This document shows, piece by piece, positions 25,613 to 32,307 of a DNA stretch of 64,000 nucleotides. Position numbers and translations under genes: made by a program. This DNA is from Chryseobacterium lathyri (GTDB lineage: Bacteria; Bacteroidota; Bacteroidia; Flavobacteriales; Weeksellaceae): the NCBI RefSeq assembly GCF_003290185.1, contig NZ_QNFY01000004.1, positions 186,001 to 250,000 on the forward strand. Direction: 5' to 3'. Positions within the stretch are counted from its first letter, which is position 1, and every line of letters starts with the position of its first letter. The notes under the pieces are model-generated. The model did no database searches, was not told where the DNA came from, and was given only the letters and a program-made list of their open reading frames with translations.

Positions 25613-26557
25613 ATGAAAACAAAATTATTATCAATTAGTTTAATTTCAATCTTCAATGTCGTATATTCTCAAGTAGGAATTAATACAAGCGCCCCCAAAT
25701 CTACTTTAGATGTTGTAAAAAACACTTCATCATCAACTCCTCAAGGATTACTAATTCCTCGTTTAACGGGAGATGAAGTACAAGCGATGAATGTTACACC
25801 TGATCAAAATGGATTACTCGCTTTTGTTATTTCAAAACCGACAGCCCCTATTGATAGGACAAGTCTTATTTTAGATTCTGGAGTATATTATTACTTAGCA
25901 TCCGTTGATAAATGGTACAATGTTAATCAATTTAATAACTCAATTAATTCTGCTTTATATTCTGCAAGTTATTCTTCCACTAATATGGGAATTGGGAATT
26001 TTACAGGTGGCTCCGAGACAGATTACAACAATCCAAACGTTCAATCAAATATATATTTTGTAAATGGGACAGAAAGTATATTTAATAGTTCTCCATATGT
26101 GACAACCAGACCTGGAGACCCCGCTTTAAACAGAGGTGCAAAATTCTTAAAATCAGGCGTTTACAATATTATTATTCAATTTAATTTTATTTATATGAGG
26201 GATGTTGCCGGGGATGGAGCTAATAACCCAAATCTTCCAGATAGACTTGGTAGCCAGGTTTCTTATAATATGGGACTTAATTTTATGAATAGCCCAGCAG
26301 GATCTTATTCTTCTAACGTTACACATAACACTGATGTTATAAATGCCAGATTAGGCACCGGGCAACAAAGAACGAGCGGAATTGCAGTGGGAAATATTAT
26401 TGTAAAAGAAGATAATGTGGTGAATTTTGTTCCGTACGTAAGCACATCCGGCTACTATGTTAGTCCTGAAGAACTTACAAATACACTTGCAGGACCTTCC
26501 GCTGCTACCGGGACACTCAGTATCCATGTTATACGAGTTTCTGACTATAATAATTAA
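25613..26557 (+). CDS. Secreted QVGINT-family protein (island cargo)
   Basis: 314 residues. A signal peptide (MKTKLLSISLISIFNVVYS) precedes QVGINTSAPKSTLDVV. The N-terminal module (LIPRLTGDEVQAMN to YYYLASVDKWYNV, about 20-110) is shared with the proteins at 1156-2307 and 30051-31403. The C-terminal 200 residues are different, with predicted beta-strands (KSGVYNIIIQFNFIYMR, GNIIVKEDNVVNFVPYV, LSIHVIRVSDY) that could form a jelly-roll-like domain. Function unknown; it is probably exported to the surface. It follows the histidine kinase but has its own promoter and terminator. Confidence 0.78.
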   Translation: MKTKLLSISLISIFNVVYSQVGINTSAPKSTLDVVKNTSSSTPQGLLIPRLTGDEVQAMNVTPDQNGLLAFVISKPTAPIDRTSLILDSGVYYYLASVDKWYNVNQFNNSINSALYSASYSSTNMGIGNFTGGSETDYNNPNVQSNIYFVNGTESIFNSSPYVTTRPGDPALNRGAKFLKSGVYNIIIQFNFIYMRDVAGDGANNPNLPDRLGSQVSYNMGLNFMNSPAGSYSSNVTHNTDVINARLGTGQQRTSGIAVGNIIVKEDNVVNFVPYVSTSGYYVSPEELTNTLAGPSAATGTLSIHVIRVSDYNN

Positions 26558-26606
26558 GTGAAAGTCTTAATATAAAAATTATAAACACAAATAATTATAT
26601 AGAAAT

Positions 26607-26650
26607 ATGCTATTGTTGTGTTGAATGTTCACAACAATAGCATTATTTTA
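26607..26650 (+). terminator. Terminator after the island QVGINT gene
   Basis: A perfect 14-bp stem (ATGCTATTGTTGTG / CACAACAATAGCAT) with a 9-base loop and following T-rich bases. Confidence 0.8.
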
Positions 26651-26660
26651 AAAGCTCAAC

Positions 26661-27092
26661 ATGGACTTTAAAAACATACATATTGGAAAATTAATTCATA
26701 AGAAATTTAAAGAAAAAGATTTTTCGATTGAAAGATCTTGTAATTTTTTGAAGTGTACTGAAAAAGAAATCACTAATATGTTTGAGCAGGAAGACTTGGA
26801 AACAAGTATCCTCTTGAAATGGAGTAAATTATTGAAGTATGATTTTTTCAGAATTTATTCTCATCATCTTATACTTTATGCTCCACCTCAAAAAATAGAA
26901 TTTTCTTCTAAATACAACTCAAAATCTACATTACCTTCATTTAGAAAAAATCTATATACTAAAGAAATAATAGATTTTATAGTTGAACTTATTGATACCG
27001 AGCAAAAAACTAAATTGCAAATTATGAGCGAGTATAAAATACCTAAAACGACTTTGCATAAATGGATAGAAAAATACGGCAACAAAAAATAA
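26661..27092 (+). CDS. Small protein with C-terminal helix-turn-helix, unknown role
   Basis: 143 residues. The N-terminal half (IGKLIHKKFKEKDFSIERSC, LLKWSKLLKYDFFRIYSHHL) resembles an XRE-like helical domain. The C-terminus (LQIMSEYKIPKTTLHKWIEK) is a homeodomain-like HTH of the kind seen in IS3 OrfA proteins. No transposase catalytic domain is present. It overlaps the next gene by 31 bp, so the two are probably translated together. I recognise this as a recurring Chryseobacterium gene pair but know no assigned function. Confidence 0.65.
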   Translation: MDFKNIHIGKLIHKKFKEKDFSIERSCNFLKCTEKEITNMFEQEDLETSILLKWSKLLKYDFFRIYSHHLILYAPPQKIEFSSKYNSKSTLPSFRKNLYTKEIIDFIVELIDTEQKTKLQIMSEYKIPKTTLHKWIEKYGNKK

Positions 27093-27418
27093 CTCTGCCA
27101 GACTACAAAAAAATTTATTCGGATTTAATAGAATTAAAACATCCTGAAAAAAAAGAATTGTGTCGAAGAATATTATCTAAGGACTTCCTGTCAAAATTTG
27201 ATGTCATTAAAATAAATAATCTCATTTTAGGAAACAATAATAAAAATACCCGTTTGAATCAGAGATATCGTTCTTATGATAAGGAAACAATTATTGAAAT
27301 TCTAAAATTTCAAAAGAAAAAGAATTTAAATAATACTCAGTTGGCCAACCACTATAAATTAAGTAGGAACACTATAACAAAGTGGAAAAGAATTTTATCG
27401 GACCTAGTTAATAAGTAG
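27062..27418 (+). CDS. Small helix-turn-helix protein, partner of the preceding gene
   Basis: 118 residues. The N-terminus (LPDYKKIYSDLIELKHPEKK) is followed by KELCRRILSKDFLSKFDVIK and a C-terminal HTH (LNNTQLANHYKLSRNTITKW) of the same homeodomain-like class as its upstream partner. The start lies inside the upstream gene. A downstream start cannot be excluded but would lose the conserved-looking PDYKKIY segment. A stem-loop (CAAAGAGA / TCTCTTTG, 27486-27512) downstream may end the transcript. Confidence 0.6.
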   Translation: MDRKIRQQKITLPDYKKIYSDLIELKHPEKKELCRRILSKDFLSKFDVIKINNLILGNNNKNTRLNQRYRSYDKETIIEILKFQKKKNLNNTQLANHYKLSRNTITKWKRILSDLVNK

Positions 27419-27632
27419 ATACTTAATTTATAAAAGAATTTAAATAAACAGTATGCTACTACTAAGGTAACGGCAGGACTAATTTCAAAGAGATATTTAA
27501 CAAGTCTCTTTGAGAAAATTCGGTAAACCTCGGATTAAAAAGAAGAATCGTTTTGCGATTTTCGATTTACTTTTTACGAGACTTAACGTATGAACGCCGG
27601 AAGCCATTTCTAATCTTCCATAAAACTTTGAT
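27419..27632. other. Non-coding stretch near the island right end
   Basis: Contains an 8-bp stem-loop (27486-27493 and 27505-27512) that may terminate the HTH gene pair. Otherwise no gene or clear signal is seen. Confidence 0.5.
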
Positions 27633-27732
27633 GAGGCTGTCTCAAAAGGTAAACTAATACTCTGAGAATCTTCTAAATGACAAAAGTTGTCAGACAGGAG
27701 TCCGAGAGAGGGGGTACTTTTGAGACAGCCTC
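27633..27732. mobile_element. 100-bp MITE-like element with IS-type terminal repeats
   Basis: Exactly 100 bases bounded by perfect 16-bp terminal inverted repeats, GAGGCTGTCTCAAAAG (27633-27648) and its complement (27717-27732). These ends resemble those of IS1182-type elements. No coding capacity. It is probably moved in trans by a full-length relative elsewhere in the genome. No clear target duplication is visible. Confidence 0.65.
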
Positions 27733-27801
27733 ATATTAAAATACAAAATAAGTTATTATCTTTGATTTGTAAAATGAATTAAAAACCTACATTTTCAAAA
27801 T

Positions 27802-27818
27802 GAGTAATTCGGTGAGTA
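27802..27818 (+). repeat. Candidate integrase arm site 3
   Basis: GAGTAATTCGGTGAGTA, 51 bases before attR, sharing ATTCGGTGAGT with the two sites next to attL. Confidence 0.45.
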
Positions 27819-27869
27819 GACTGAGCTCAACTTAAAAAAATGTTGATAAATAAAGAGGTTTAAAGAGAC

Positions 27870-27892
27870 GGTTCGAATCCCTCCAACTCCAC
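27870..27892 (+). repeat. attR: right direct repeat of the ssrA-integrated island
   Basis: An exact copy of the 23-base tmRNA 3' segment at 19644-19666, without the rest of ssrA. The next base differs from attL (T in place of C), which sets the edge of the duplication. Confidence 0.9.
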
Positions 27893-27899
27893 TTTTAAT

Positions 27900-27929
27900 A
27901 AAAAAGGTCCTTTTCCAAGGTCCTTTTTT
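27900..27929. terminator. Bidirectional terminator beyond attR
   Basis: AAAAAGG-t-CCTT, loop TTCC, AAGG-t-CCTTTTT. It probably served the original ssrA before the insertion and can also end the minus-strand gene to its right. Confidence 0.65.
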
Positions 27930-27966
27930 TATTTTGTTATACCATATAGATATTAAAACGAAATTT

Positions 27967-28851
27967 TCAAAATTTCATCATCCAGTTATTGAGGTCTTCA
28001 TGCGAAGGAATATCCAGTTGTTTCCTTAATCTGTTTTTTTTGGTTTCAATTCCCCGAATAGTCAGGTGATTATAATGAGCAATTTCTTTAGTAGAAAAAT
28101 TGAGACGGAGCAATGCACAAAATTTAAGCTGTCCTGAAGTGAGAAAAGGATACGTTTCTGATAGTTTTTTATAAAATTCCGGATAAATCTCTTTAAATCT
28201 TAAAAGAAAAGCAGGATCATCTGATTTTGCTAATTGAACTACTTCTTCAAAAGCATCATTCATTTTATCTTCCAAATCAGAAATCACCACTTCCTTTTGT
28301 TTCTTCTCCTTTCTTTCTTTTCGGTATCTTTTAAAATATCTTACTGCATAATAGACCATGATCAATAAGACACTTAAAATAAGCCCTAAAATAATATAAA
28401 ATCTACCGGATTGCTGTTTACTTGTTTCGTTATCCCGTATTGATTCTTTATTTACAGCCATTTTTTCGACATTGCGCAAGCTGTCATCAAGTTTTTTATA
28501 TTTATTTCTGTAAAACAAGGAATTTTTATAATCTTTTTGTTTTTCATAAACAAGAGCAAGATTATCATAAACATCCTTCAATTGATAAGGTCTTGCACTC
28601 AATTTTGTAATAGGTAAAGCTTTCTTTAAATAGAAAAGAGCACTATCCTGTTCATCACTCTTATAATAATAAGAACCCATATTACTAAAAATAAAACCCA
28701 CATTTACCGTATCTTTTCTTGAAATGGAAAGCCTCAATGCTTTGCGGCTATAGTAACGTGCAGAATCAAGTTGATGAACTTCGGAAAAATACATCCCTAT
28801 ATTAGAATACATTGGAATTAAGGATATTTCTTTTTTATCTTTATCCTGCAT
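27967..28851 (-). CDS. TPR/LuxR-type regulator, C-terminal part of a frameshifted gene
   Basis: 294 residues in this frame. TPR-like repeats (YSNIGMYFSEVHQLDSARYY, SNMGSYYYKSDEQDSALFYL, YDNLALVYEKQKDYKNSLFY) are followed by one transmembrane helix (FYIILGLILSVLLIMVYYAV). A coiled coil comes next, then a C-terminal LuxR-like HTH (LTSGQLKFCALLRLNFSTKE, LTIRGIETKKNRLRKQLDI). This domain order is common in Bacteroidetes membrane-bound regulators, which normally begin with a signal peptide and more TPRs. That missing part is encoded in the next frame upstream, so one base appears gained or lost near 28845-28852. Confidence 0.7.
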   Translation of the reverse strand: MQDKDKKEISLIPMYSNIGMYFSEVHQLDSARYYSRKALRLSISRKDTVNVGFIFSNMGSYYYKSDEQDSALFYLKKALPITKLSARPYQLKDVYDNLALVYEKQKDYKNSLFYRNKYKKLDDSLRNVEKMAVNKESIRDNETSKQQSGRFYIILGLILSVLLIMVYYAVRYFKRYRKERKEKKQKEVVISDLEDKMNDAFEEVVQLAKSDDPAFLLRFKEIYPEFYKKLSETYPFLTSGQLKFCALLRLNFSTKEIAHYNHLTIRGIETKKNRLRKQLDIPSHEDLNNWMMKF

Positions 28852-29399
28852 TTATTATACCACTTCAAACTTTCTTTAAGATAAACTAATGTACTTTTAT
28901 CATAAGATAATCTCATTTCACTTTTGAGGATAACCAGATCACTAAATAATGATCCTTTTCCCGCAAACATCTCATCTCCTTTTAGTTTTGAGGCTTTTTC
29001 AAGGGCTTGCTTCAACAAACTTTCCGATTTATTATAAACTCCCAACTTCATATAAGATATTGCCCTCATACGAATAGCCAGCATTTCAAAAAACGGATAA
29101 CCAAGTTTATGAGCATAATCTTCCAGTCTTAGAGAATATTCTATTAGTTTTTCGTATTCTGCCATATCATAATAAACAGTTAAAGCACGATACATTGCAT
29201 ACATTTCTTCCTTCTCATACCCACTTTCACCAGCAATATCAACGTATTTAAAAAGCAGTTGTAAAGCTTCCTTTTTATTGGTCATACTAAAAGCTGCTAT
29301 TTTACCAAGACTATCTATTTCTTTTGGGGTATATTTTTGTCCTAAAAGATGTACAGAAACAGAAATTGTGAAAAGCAGAAAAAGTATTTTTTTCAACAT
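28818..29399 (-). CDS. TPR/LuxR-type regulator, N-terminal part of a frameshifted gene
   Basis: 193 residues. A signal peptide (MLKKILFLLFTISVSVHLLG) precedes helical TPR-like repeats (YAMYRALTVYYDMAEYEKLI, MRAISYMKLGVYNKSESLLK, LVYLKESLKWYN). After KWYN the frame degenerates into a Lys-rich tail and stops. The natural continuation MQDKDKKEISLIP lies in the +1 frame and overlaps by 34 bases. The two parts together would give a normal regulator of about 480 residues. A frameshift mutation, a sequencing error or programmed shifting are all possible. Confidence 0.7.
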   Translation of the reverse strand: MLKKILFLLFTISVSVHLLGQKYTPKEIDSLGKIAAFSMTNKKEALQLLFKYVDIAGESGYEKEEMYAMYRALTVYYDMAEYEKLIEYSLRLEDYAHKLGYPFFEMLAIRMRAISYMKLGVYNKSESLLKQALEKASKLKGDEMFAGKGSLFSDLVILKSEMRLSYDKSTLVYLKESLKWYNKCRIKIKKKYP

Positions 29400-29507
29400 A
29401 GTATTAATGCATATTTATGATGTAAGTAAAGTTAAAAAAAAGACTTCACTTTAATTAAATAAAACCATATCATTTAATTTGCATTCTAAATAATGTATAG
29501 TAAATCA

Positions 29508-29963
29508 TTATAATGAATCTTTCAGAGATTTATTGATTGTATGTAAATTACCCTCTGTCATATACTGTAATACAAAAATTTGGATTACCACTTTTTCGGC
29601 GGCTTTACTATTAATAAAAATCAAAAGTTTTTTTGTTGCAAAATCCACTTTGGCAGAATGAATTTCAGTTAAAGGGATTTCTACCTGCCTATAAAACATC
29701 AACAGGGATCCTATACGTATTGGATAAAATTCTTTTATACTGAATACTGCTTCAGAATTTTCTATTTCAATATATCTCAGATTAAGCAGCAGAAACAGAA
29801 AAAAAATGATTAATAAACAGATAACAATCTGAATACAATATAAGTATAAGAAACTTACACAAAGTAAATAGGACATTATCAATATAAAGAATTCTAATAA
29901 AATACTGAAAAAATAAAAATACATCCAGCGATCAACCTTTTTTTTATTATTTATTCTGATCAT
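29508..29963 (-). CDS. Small membrane protein of unknown function
   Basis: 151 residues. Two long hydrophobic segments occupy about 12-63 (YFYFFSILLEFFILIMSYLL, IQIVICLLIIFFLFLLLNL). A soluble C-terminal beta-rich part follows (YIEIENSEAVFSIKEFYPIR, IPLTEIHSAKVDFATKKLLI), resembling bacterial PH-like domains in layout. No family is firmly recognised. It follows the QVGINT gene on the same strand but is separated from it by a strong hairpin. Confidence 0.55.
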   Translation of the reverse strand: MIRINNKKKVDRWMYFYFFSILLEFFILIMSYLLCVSFLYLYCIQIVICLLIIFFLFLLLNLRYIEIENSEAVFSIKEFYPIRIGSLLMFYRQVEIPLTEIHSAKVDFATKKLLIFINSKAAEKVVIQIFVLQYMTEGNLHTINKSLKDSL

Positions 29964-29982
29964 AGTTTTGTTTAGAATTTAA

Positions 29983-30010
29983 AATAGTGGCTGCTGTAGC
30001 AGCCACTATT
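29983..30010 (-). terminator. Terminator after the QVGINT gene at 30051
   Basis: A 13-bp perfect palindrome (AATAGTGGCTGCT / AGCAGCCACTATT) with a minimal loop, followed by a moderately T-rich stretch on the minus strand. Confidence 0.65.
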
Positions 30011-30050
30011 CAAATACACATATGTAAAAAATGAAAAAAAAAATCTAGAA

Positions 30051-31403
30051 TTAGTGTACCACTTTTAGAAAATCACCTGTTCTGTACAACGCCCCAATAG
30101 GTAACCCAGCTGCAATGGCTGCTGCGTTATCTGGAAGGTCACTACATCCCTCAATAATTGCAGGCGTAAGATCTGAAGCCTGCTTTACTACATGAAGTGG
30201 TGCAGCGGGAGCATTAACCCCGATACCTACTCTTCCTTCGAAATAGTTTTTGGTACTCACTCCTTTAGAATATAAGTTGTAACTAGTCGCAGCTGTTCCT
30301 CCGGAAAAAGTAAAGTCGTCAATATAAATACCATATGCATTAGCAGGAGTAGCATTCCTAGAAGCTCTATTGATGTGAAGCCCATAAAGATTGGTAAACT
30401 TATTATTGGCCGCAGTACCCGTCAAATTAATCTGGCTTCTCAATCCTGCTCCATAAGTAATATTTCTGACTCCTGCATCCTGAGTATACAAAGCTCCATC
30501 AAGACCAATAGCTTCAAAAGAGGTTATATTACCCGCTCCTGCAAGAGTTACGCGCAATTGTGCACCTTTTATATCTCCGCTTACAGTAAGTGATTTTCCA
30601 GCAGAAGCACTTGCAATTAAAATGGTATTATAAGATCTTAAATACGATGCTGTAACATCATTAGTGTTTGCAGTAATAGTTGGCCAAGTACTAAAAGCAT
30701 ACATTTGAGATATATTCCTATCACTAAGGTTAATCGAGTTATTCACACCATAATAAGAAGAAGACCCTGAAGATGCCGGTGATGCAGTAATAGAGTTATT
30801 CAATCCATAGGTTGAAAATGATCCGGATGTAGAGCTGTCATAGATTTGATTATTGAATCCAAACTTAAATCCTAACTTGTTACTAATTAATGTATTGTCA
30901 ACACCTGTTGAATTTCCCGTATCTCCTGAGCTTGTAGTTTCCATAATCTGAAGATTAGCAGCCGGAGAAGTTCCGGGATTAACCCCAATTCCTACTTTGC
31001 CCATCTGATAAATGTCTTGGGTATTGGCAGAAGCCTGGGTATTGGTTCCAGAAATGTTCCAGGGCTCTTGACCTCCGCTTGTTAAGGCTTTCCATAAACT
31101 ACCATCAAAATAATAATAACCAACAGCAGTCACATTGGCTGTTTTTGTTGTTGTATCAATAGGGAGTAATGCTTGGGTAACATAAATAATGGTTCCGGTT
31201 TGTGGAACATCATAATTGGCATCTTTTGCTTTCAGTTCAGTTCCTGTTAATCTTGGAGCAATAAAACCATCAGTTTTTGTAAGATCTGCAGGCGTGGATG
31301 TTACATCCAGCGTTGCTTTGGGAGTTGCGGTATTGATTCCGACCTGTCCATACGCAATAGAGGAGACAGCAATAGTTGCTGCTAATAATAATTTTTTCGT
31401 CAT
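30051..31403 (-). CDS. Secreted QVGINT-family protein with fibre-like C-terminus
   Basis: 450 residues. A signal peptide (MTKKLLLAATIAVSSIAYG) precedes QVGINTATPKATLDV. The N-terminal module ends at YYYFDGSLWKAL near residue 110. A low-complexity Ser/Thr/Asn/Gly middle follows, with a second VGIGVNP..P marker near 140 and a third (VGIGVNAPAAPLHVV) near 395. The C-terminus GLPIGALYRTGDFLKVVH is a motif I associate with Bacteroidetes tail-fibre and surface-fibre proteins. Function is probably surface adhesion or structure. It is a paralogue of the genes at 1156 and 25613. Confidence 0.78.
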   Translation of the reverse strand: MTKKLLLAATIAVSSIAYGQVGINTATPKATLDVTSTPADLTKTDGFIAPRLTGTELKAKDANYDVPQTGTIIYVTQALLPIDTTTKTANVTAVGYYYFDGSLWKALTSGGQEPWNISGTNTQASANTQDIYQMGKVGIGVNPGTSPAANLQIMETTSSGDTGNSTGVDNTLISNKLGFKFGFNNQIYDSSTSGSFSTYGLNNSITASPASSGSSSYYGVNNSINLSDRNISQMYAFSTWPTITANTNDVTASYLRSYNTILIASASAGKSLTVSGDIKGAQLRVTLAGAGNITSFEAIGLDGALYTQDAGVRNITYGAGLRSQINLTGTAANNKFTNLYGLHINRASRNATPANAYGIYIDDFTFSGGTAATSYNLYSKGVSTKNYFEGRVGIGVNAPAAPLHVVKQASDLTPAIIEGCSDLPDNAAAIAAGLPIGALYRTGDFLKVVH

Positions 31404-32033
31404 AGTGTTTGAAATTAAAAGTTATTAATTAAACTTTTTTGTTTGAATAATTTTTGGCAAAGTAAATTTCAAATCCGGACAACATGCAAAAAAAGCGCTA
31501 CTTCAAATCTACGCCAGTTTTACAACTATCTGGAAATCAAAACAATTATTCACTAACACACAACATTGACCAACTCATTCAAAATGAGAAACTTTTCTTA
31601 TTATTATTAAAATTGAACTTTAAAAATCTAGAATATAAGATTATTTCAGAAGCTTATATTTTCATTAAAAATGGATTTTTTAAATTAAAAAGCAGATTTA
31701 CACTACTGCATAAGAAACAGAATAGTATCTTGAATAGTATATAAGTTTTATGGTAAAACAATGCAAGCTTTAGAATTACTGAATAATTTCAATTTAATAA
31801 GATGCTGATAAGTAAGGAAAATAGGAGCTTAAAAAATGAATGGAATTATTTTAATCAATGACTTTTCAATTTCGCATCAGCAGACACCCTAACATAACCA
31901 TCTGAAAACTAAAAGACTAAAACCAAACAAACTAAAATGAAAGCTTCTAGTCCACAAAAAAGACTAAAAAAATGTTTTATCGTGAAGAATTTTATATATT
32001 TGCACCATCTAACAATTAAAAAAATAATTTACT
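31404..32033. other. Gene-poor stretch upstream of acpP
   Basis: Contains the leader of the minus-strand QVGINT gene and the acpP promoter (see 31995-32002). A plus-strand frame at 31484-31744 (86 residues, MQKKRYFKSTPVLQLSGNQN) is open but A/T-driven, has no recognised domain and overlaps the divergent leader, so I do not call it a gene with confidence. Confidence 0.5.
31995..32002 (+). promoter_or_regulatory. -7 box of the acpP promoter
   Basis: TATATTTG on the plus strand, 31 bases upstream of the acpP ATG, exactly fits TAnnTTTG. The upstream box is weak. Confidence 0.6.
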
Positions 32034-32273
32034 ATGTCAGACATTGCATCAAGAGTAAAAGCTATCATCGCTGATAAGCTTGACGTTGAAGAAACAGAAG
32101 TAACTCCTGAAGCTAGCTTCACTAACGATTTAGGAGCTGACTCATTGGATACAGTTGAGTTAATCATGGAATTTGAAAAAGAATTCAATATTCAAATCCC
32201 TGATGACCAGGCTGAAAAAATTACTACTGTAGGGCACGCTATCGCTTACATCGAAGAAGTAGTAAATAAATAA
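32034..32273 (+). CDS. acpP: Acyl carrier protein
   Basis: 79 residues, highly acidic. The phosphopantetheine attachment site is Ser37 in [17 protein letters not shown]. It carries the growing acyl chain as a thioester in type II fatty acid synthesis. It lies 34 bp upstream of fabF, the standard pairing, and heads a plus-strand run of acpP, fabF, rnc, an IPExxxVDY-type gene and pyk. Confidence 0.98.
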   Translation: MSDIASRVKAIIADKLDVEETEVTPEASFTNDLGADSLDTVELIMEFEKEFNIQIPDDQAEKITTVGHAIAYIEEVVNK

Positions 32274-32307
32274 TATTCTTCAACAAAAAAGAAAATTTTA
32301 AAAGTTT

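Larger units (their letters stand above)
19644..27892. mobile_element. Genomic island integrated at ssrA (about 8.2 kb)
   Basis: Bounded by the 23-bp direct repeats at 19644-19666 and 27870-27892. The first gene inside is an integrase facing inward, as expected next to an att site, but it has lost its catalytic half and runs into an IS3-type transposase fragment. Cargo includes a Crp-type regulator, three small membrane or secreted proteins, a divergent two-component pair, a QVGINT-type secreted protein, two small HTH proteins and a MITE-like insertion. The genes look richer in A/T than the flanking housekeeping genes. No transfer genes are seen. It appears to be a decayed, no longer self-mobile element. 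Confidence 0.85.

Noticed and set aside
26888..27085. Minus-strand frame of 65 codons
   Set aside because: Antisense to the HTH gene at 26661; hydrophobic only because of A/T bias.
19644..27892. Prophage or conjugative element
   Set aside because: No capsid, tail, portal, relaxase or type IV coupling genes are present in the interval; it is only a small decayed integrative island.
31484..31744. Plus-strand frame of 86 codons (MQKKRYFKST)
   Set aside because: A/T-rich, no recognised domain, and it overlaps the leader region of the divergent QVGINT gene. Kept only as a note in the intergenic entry.
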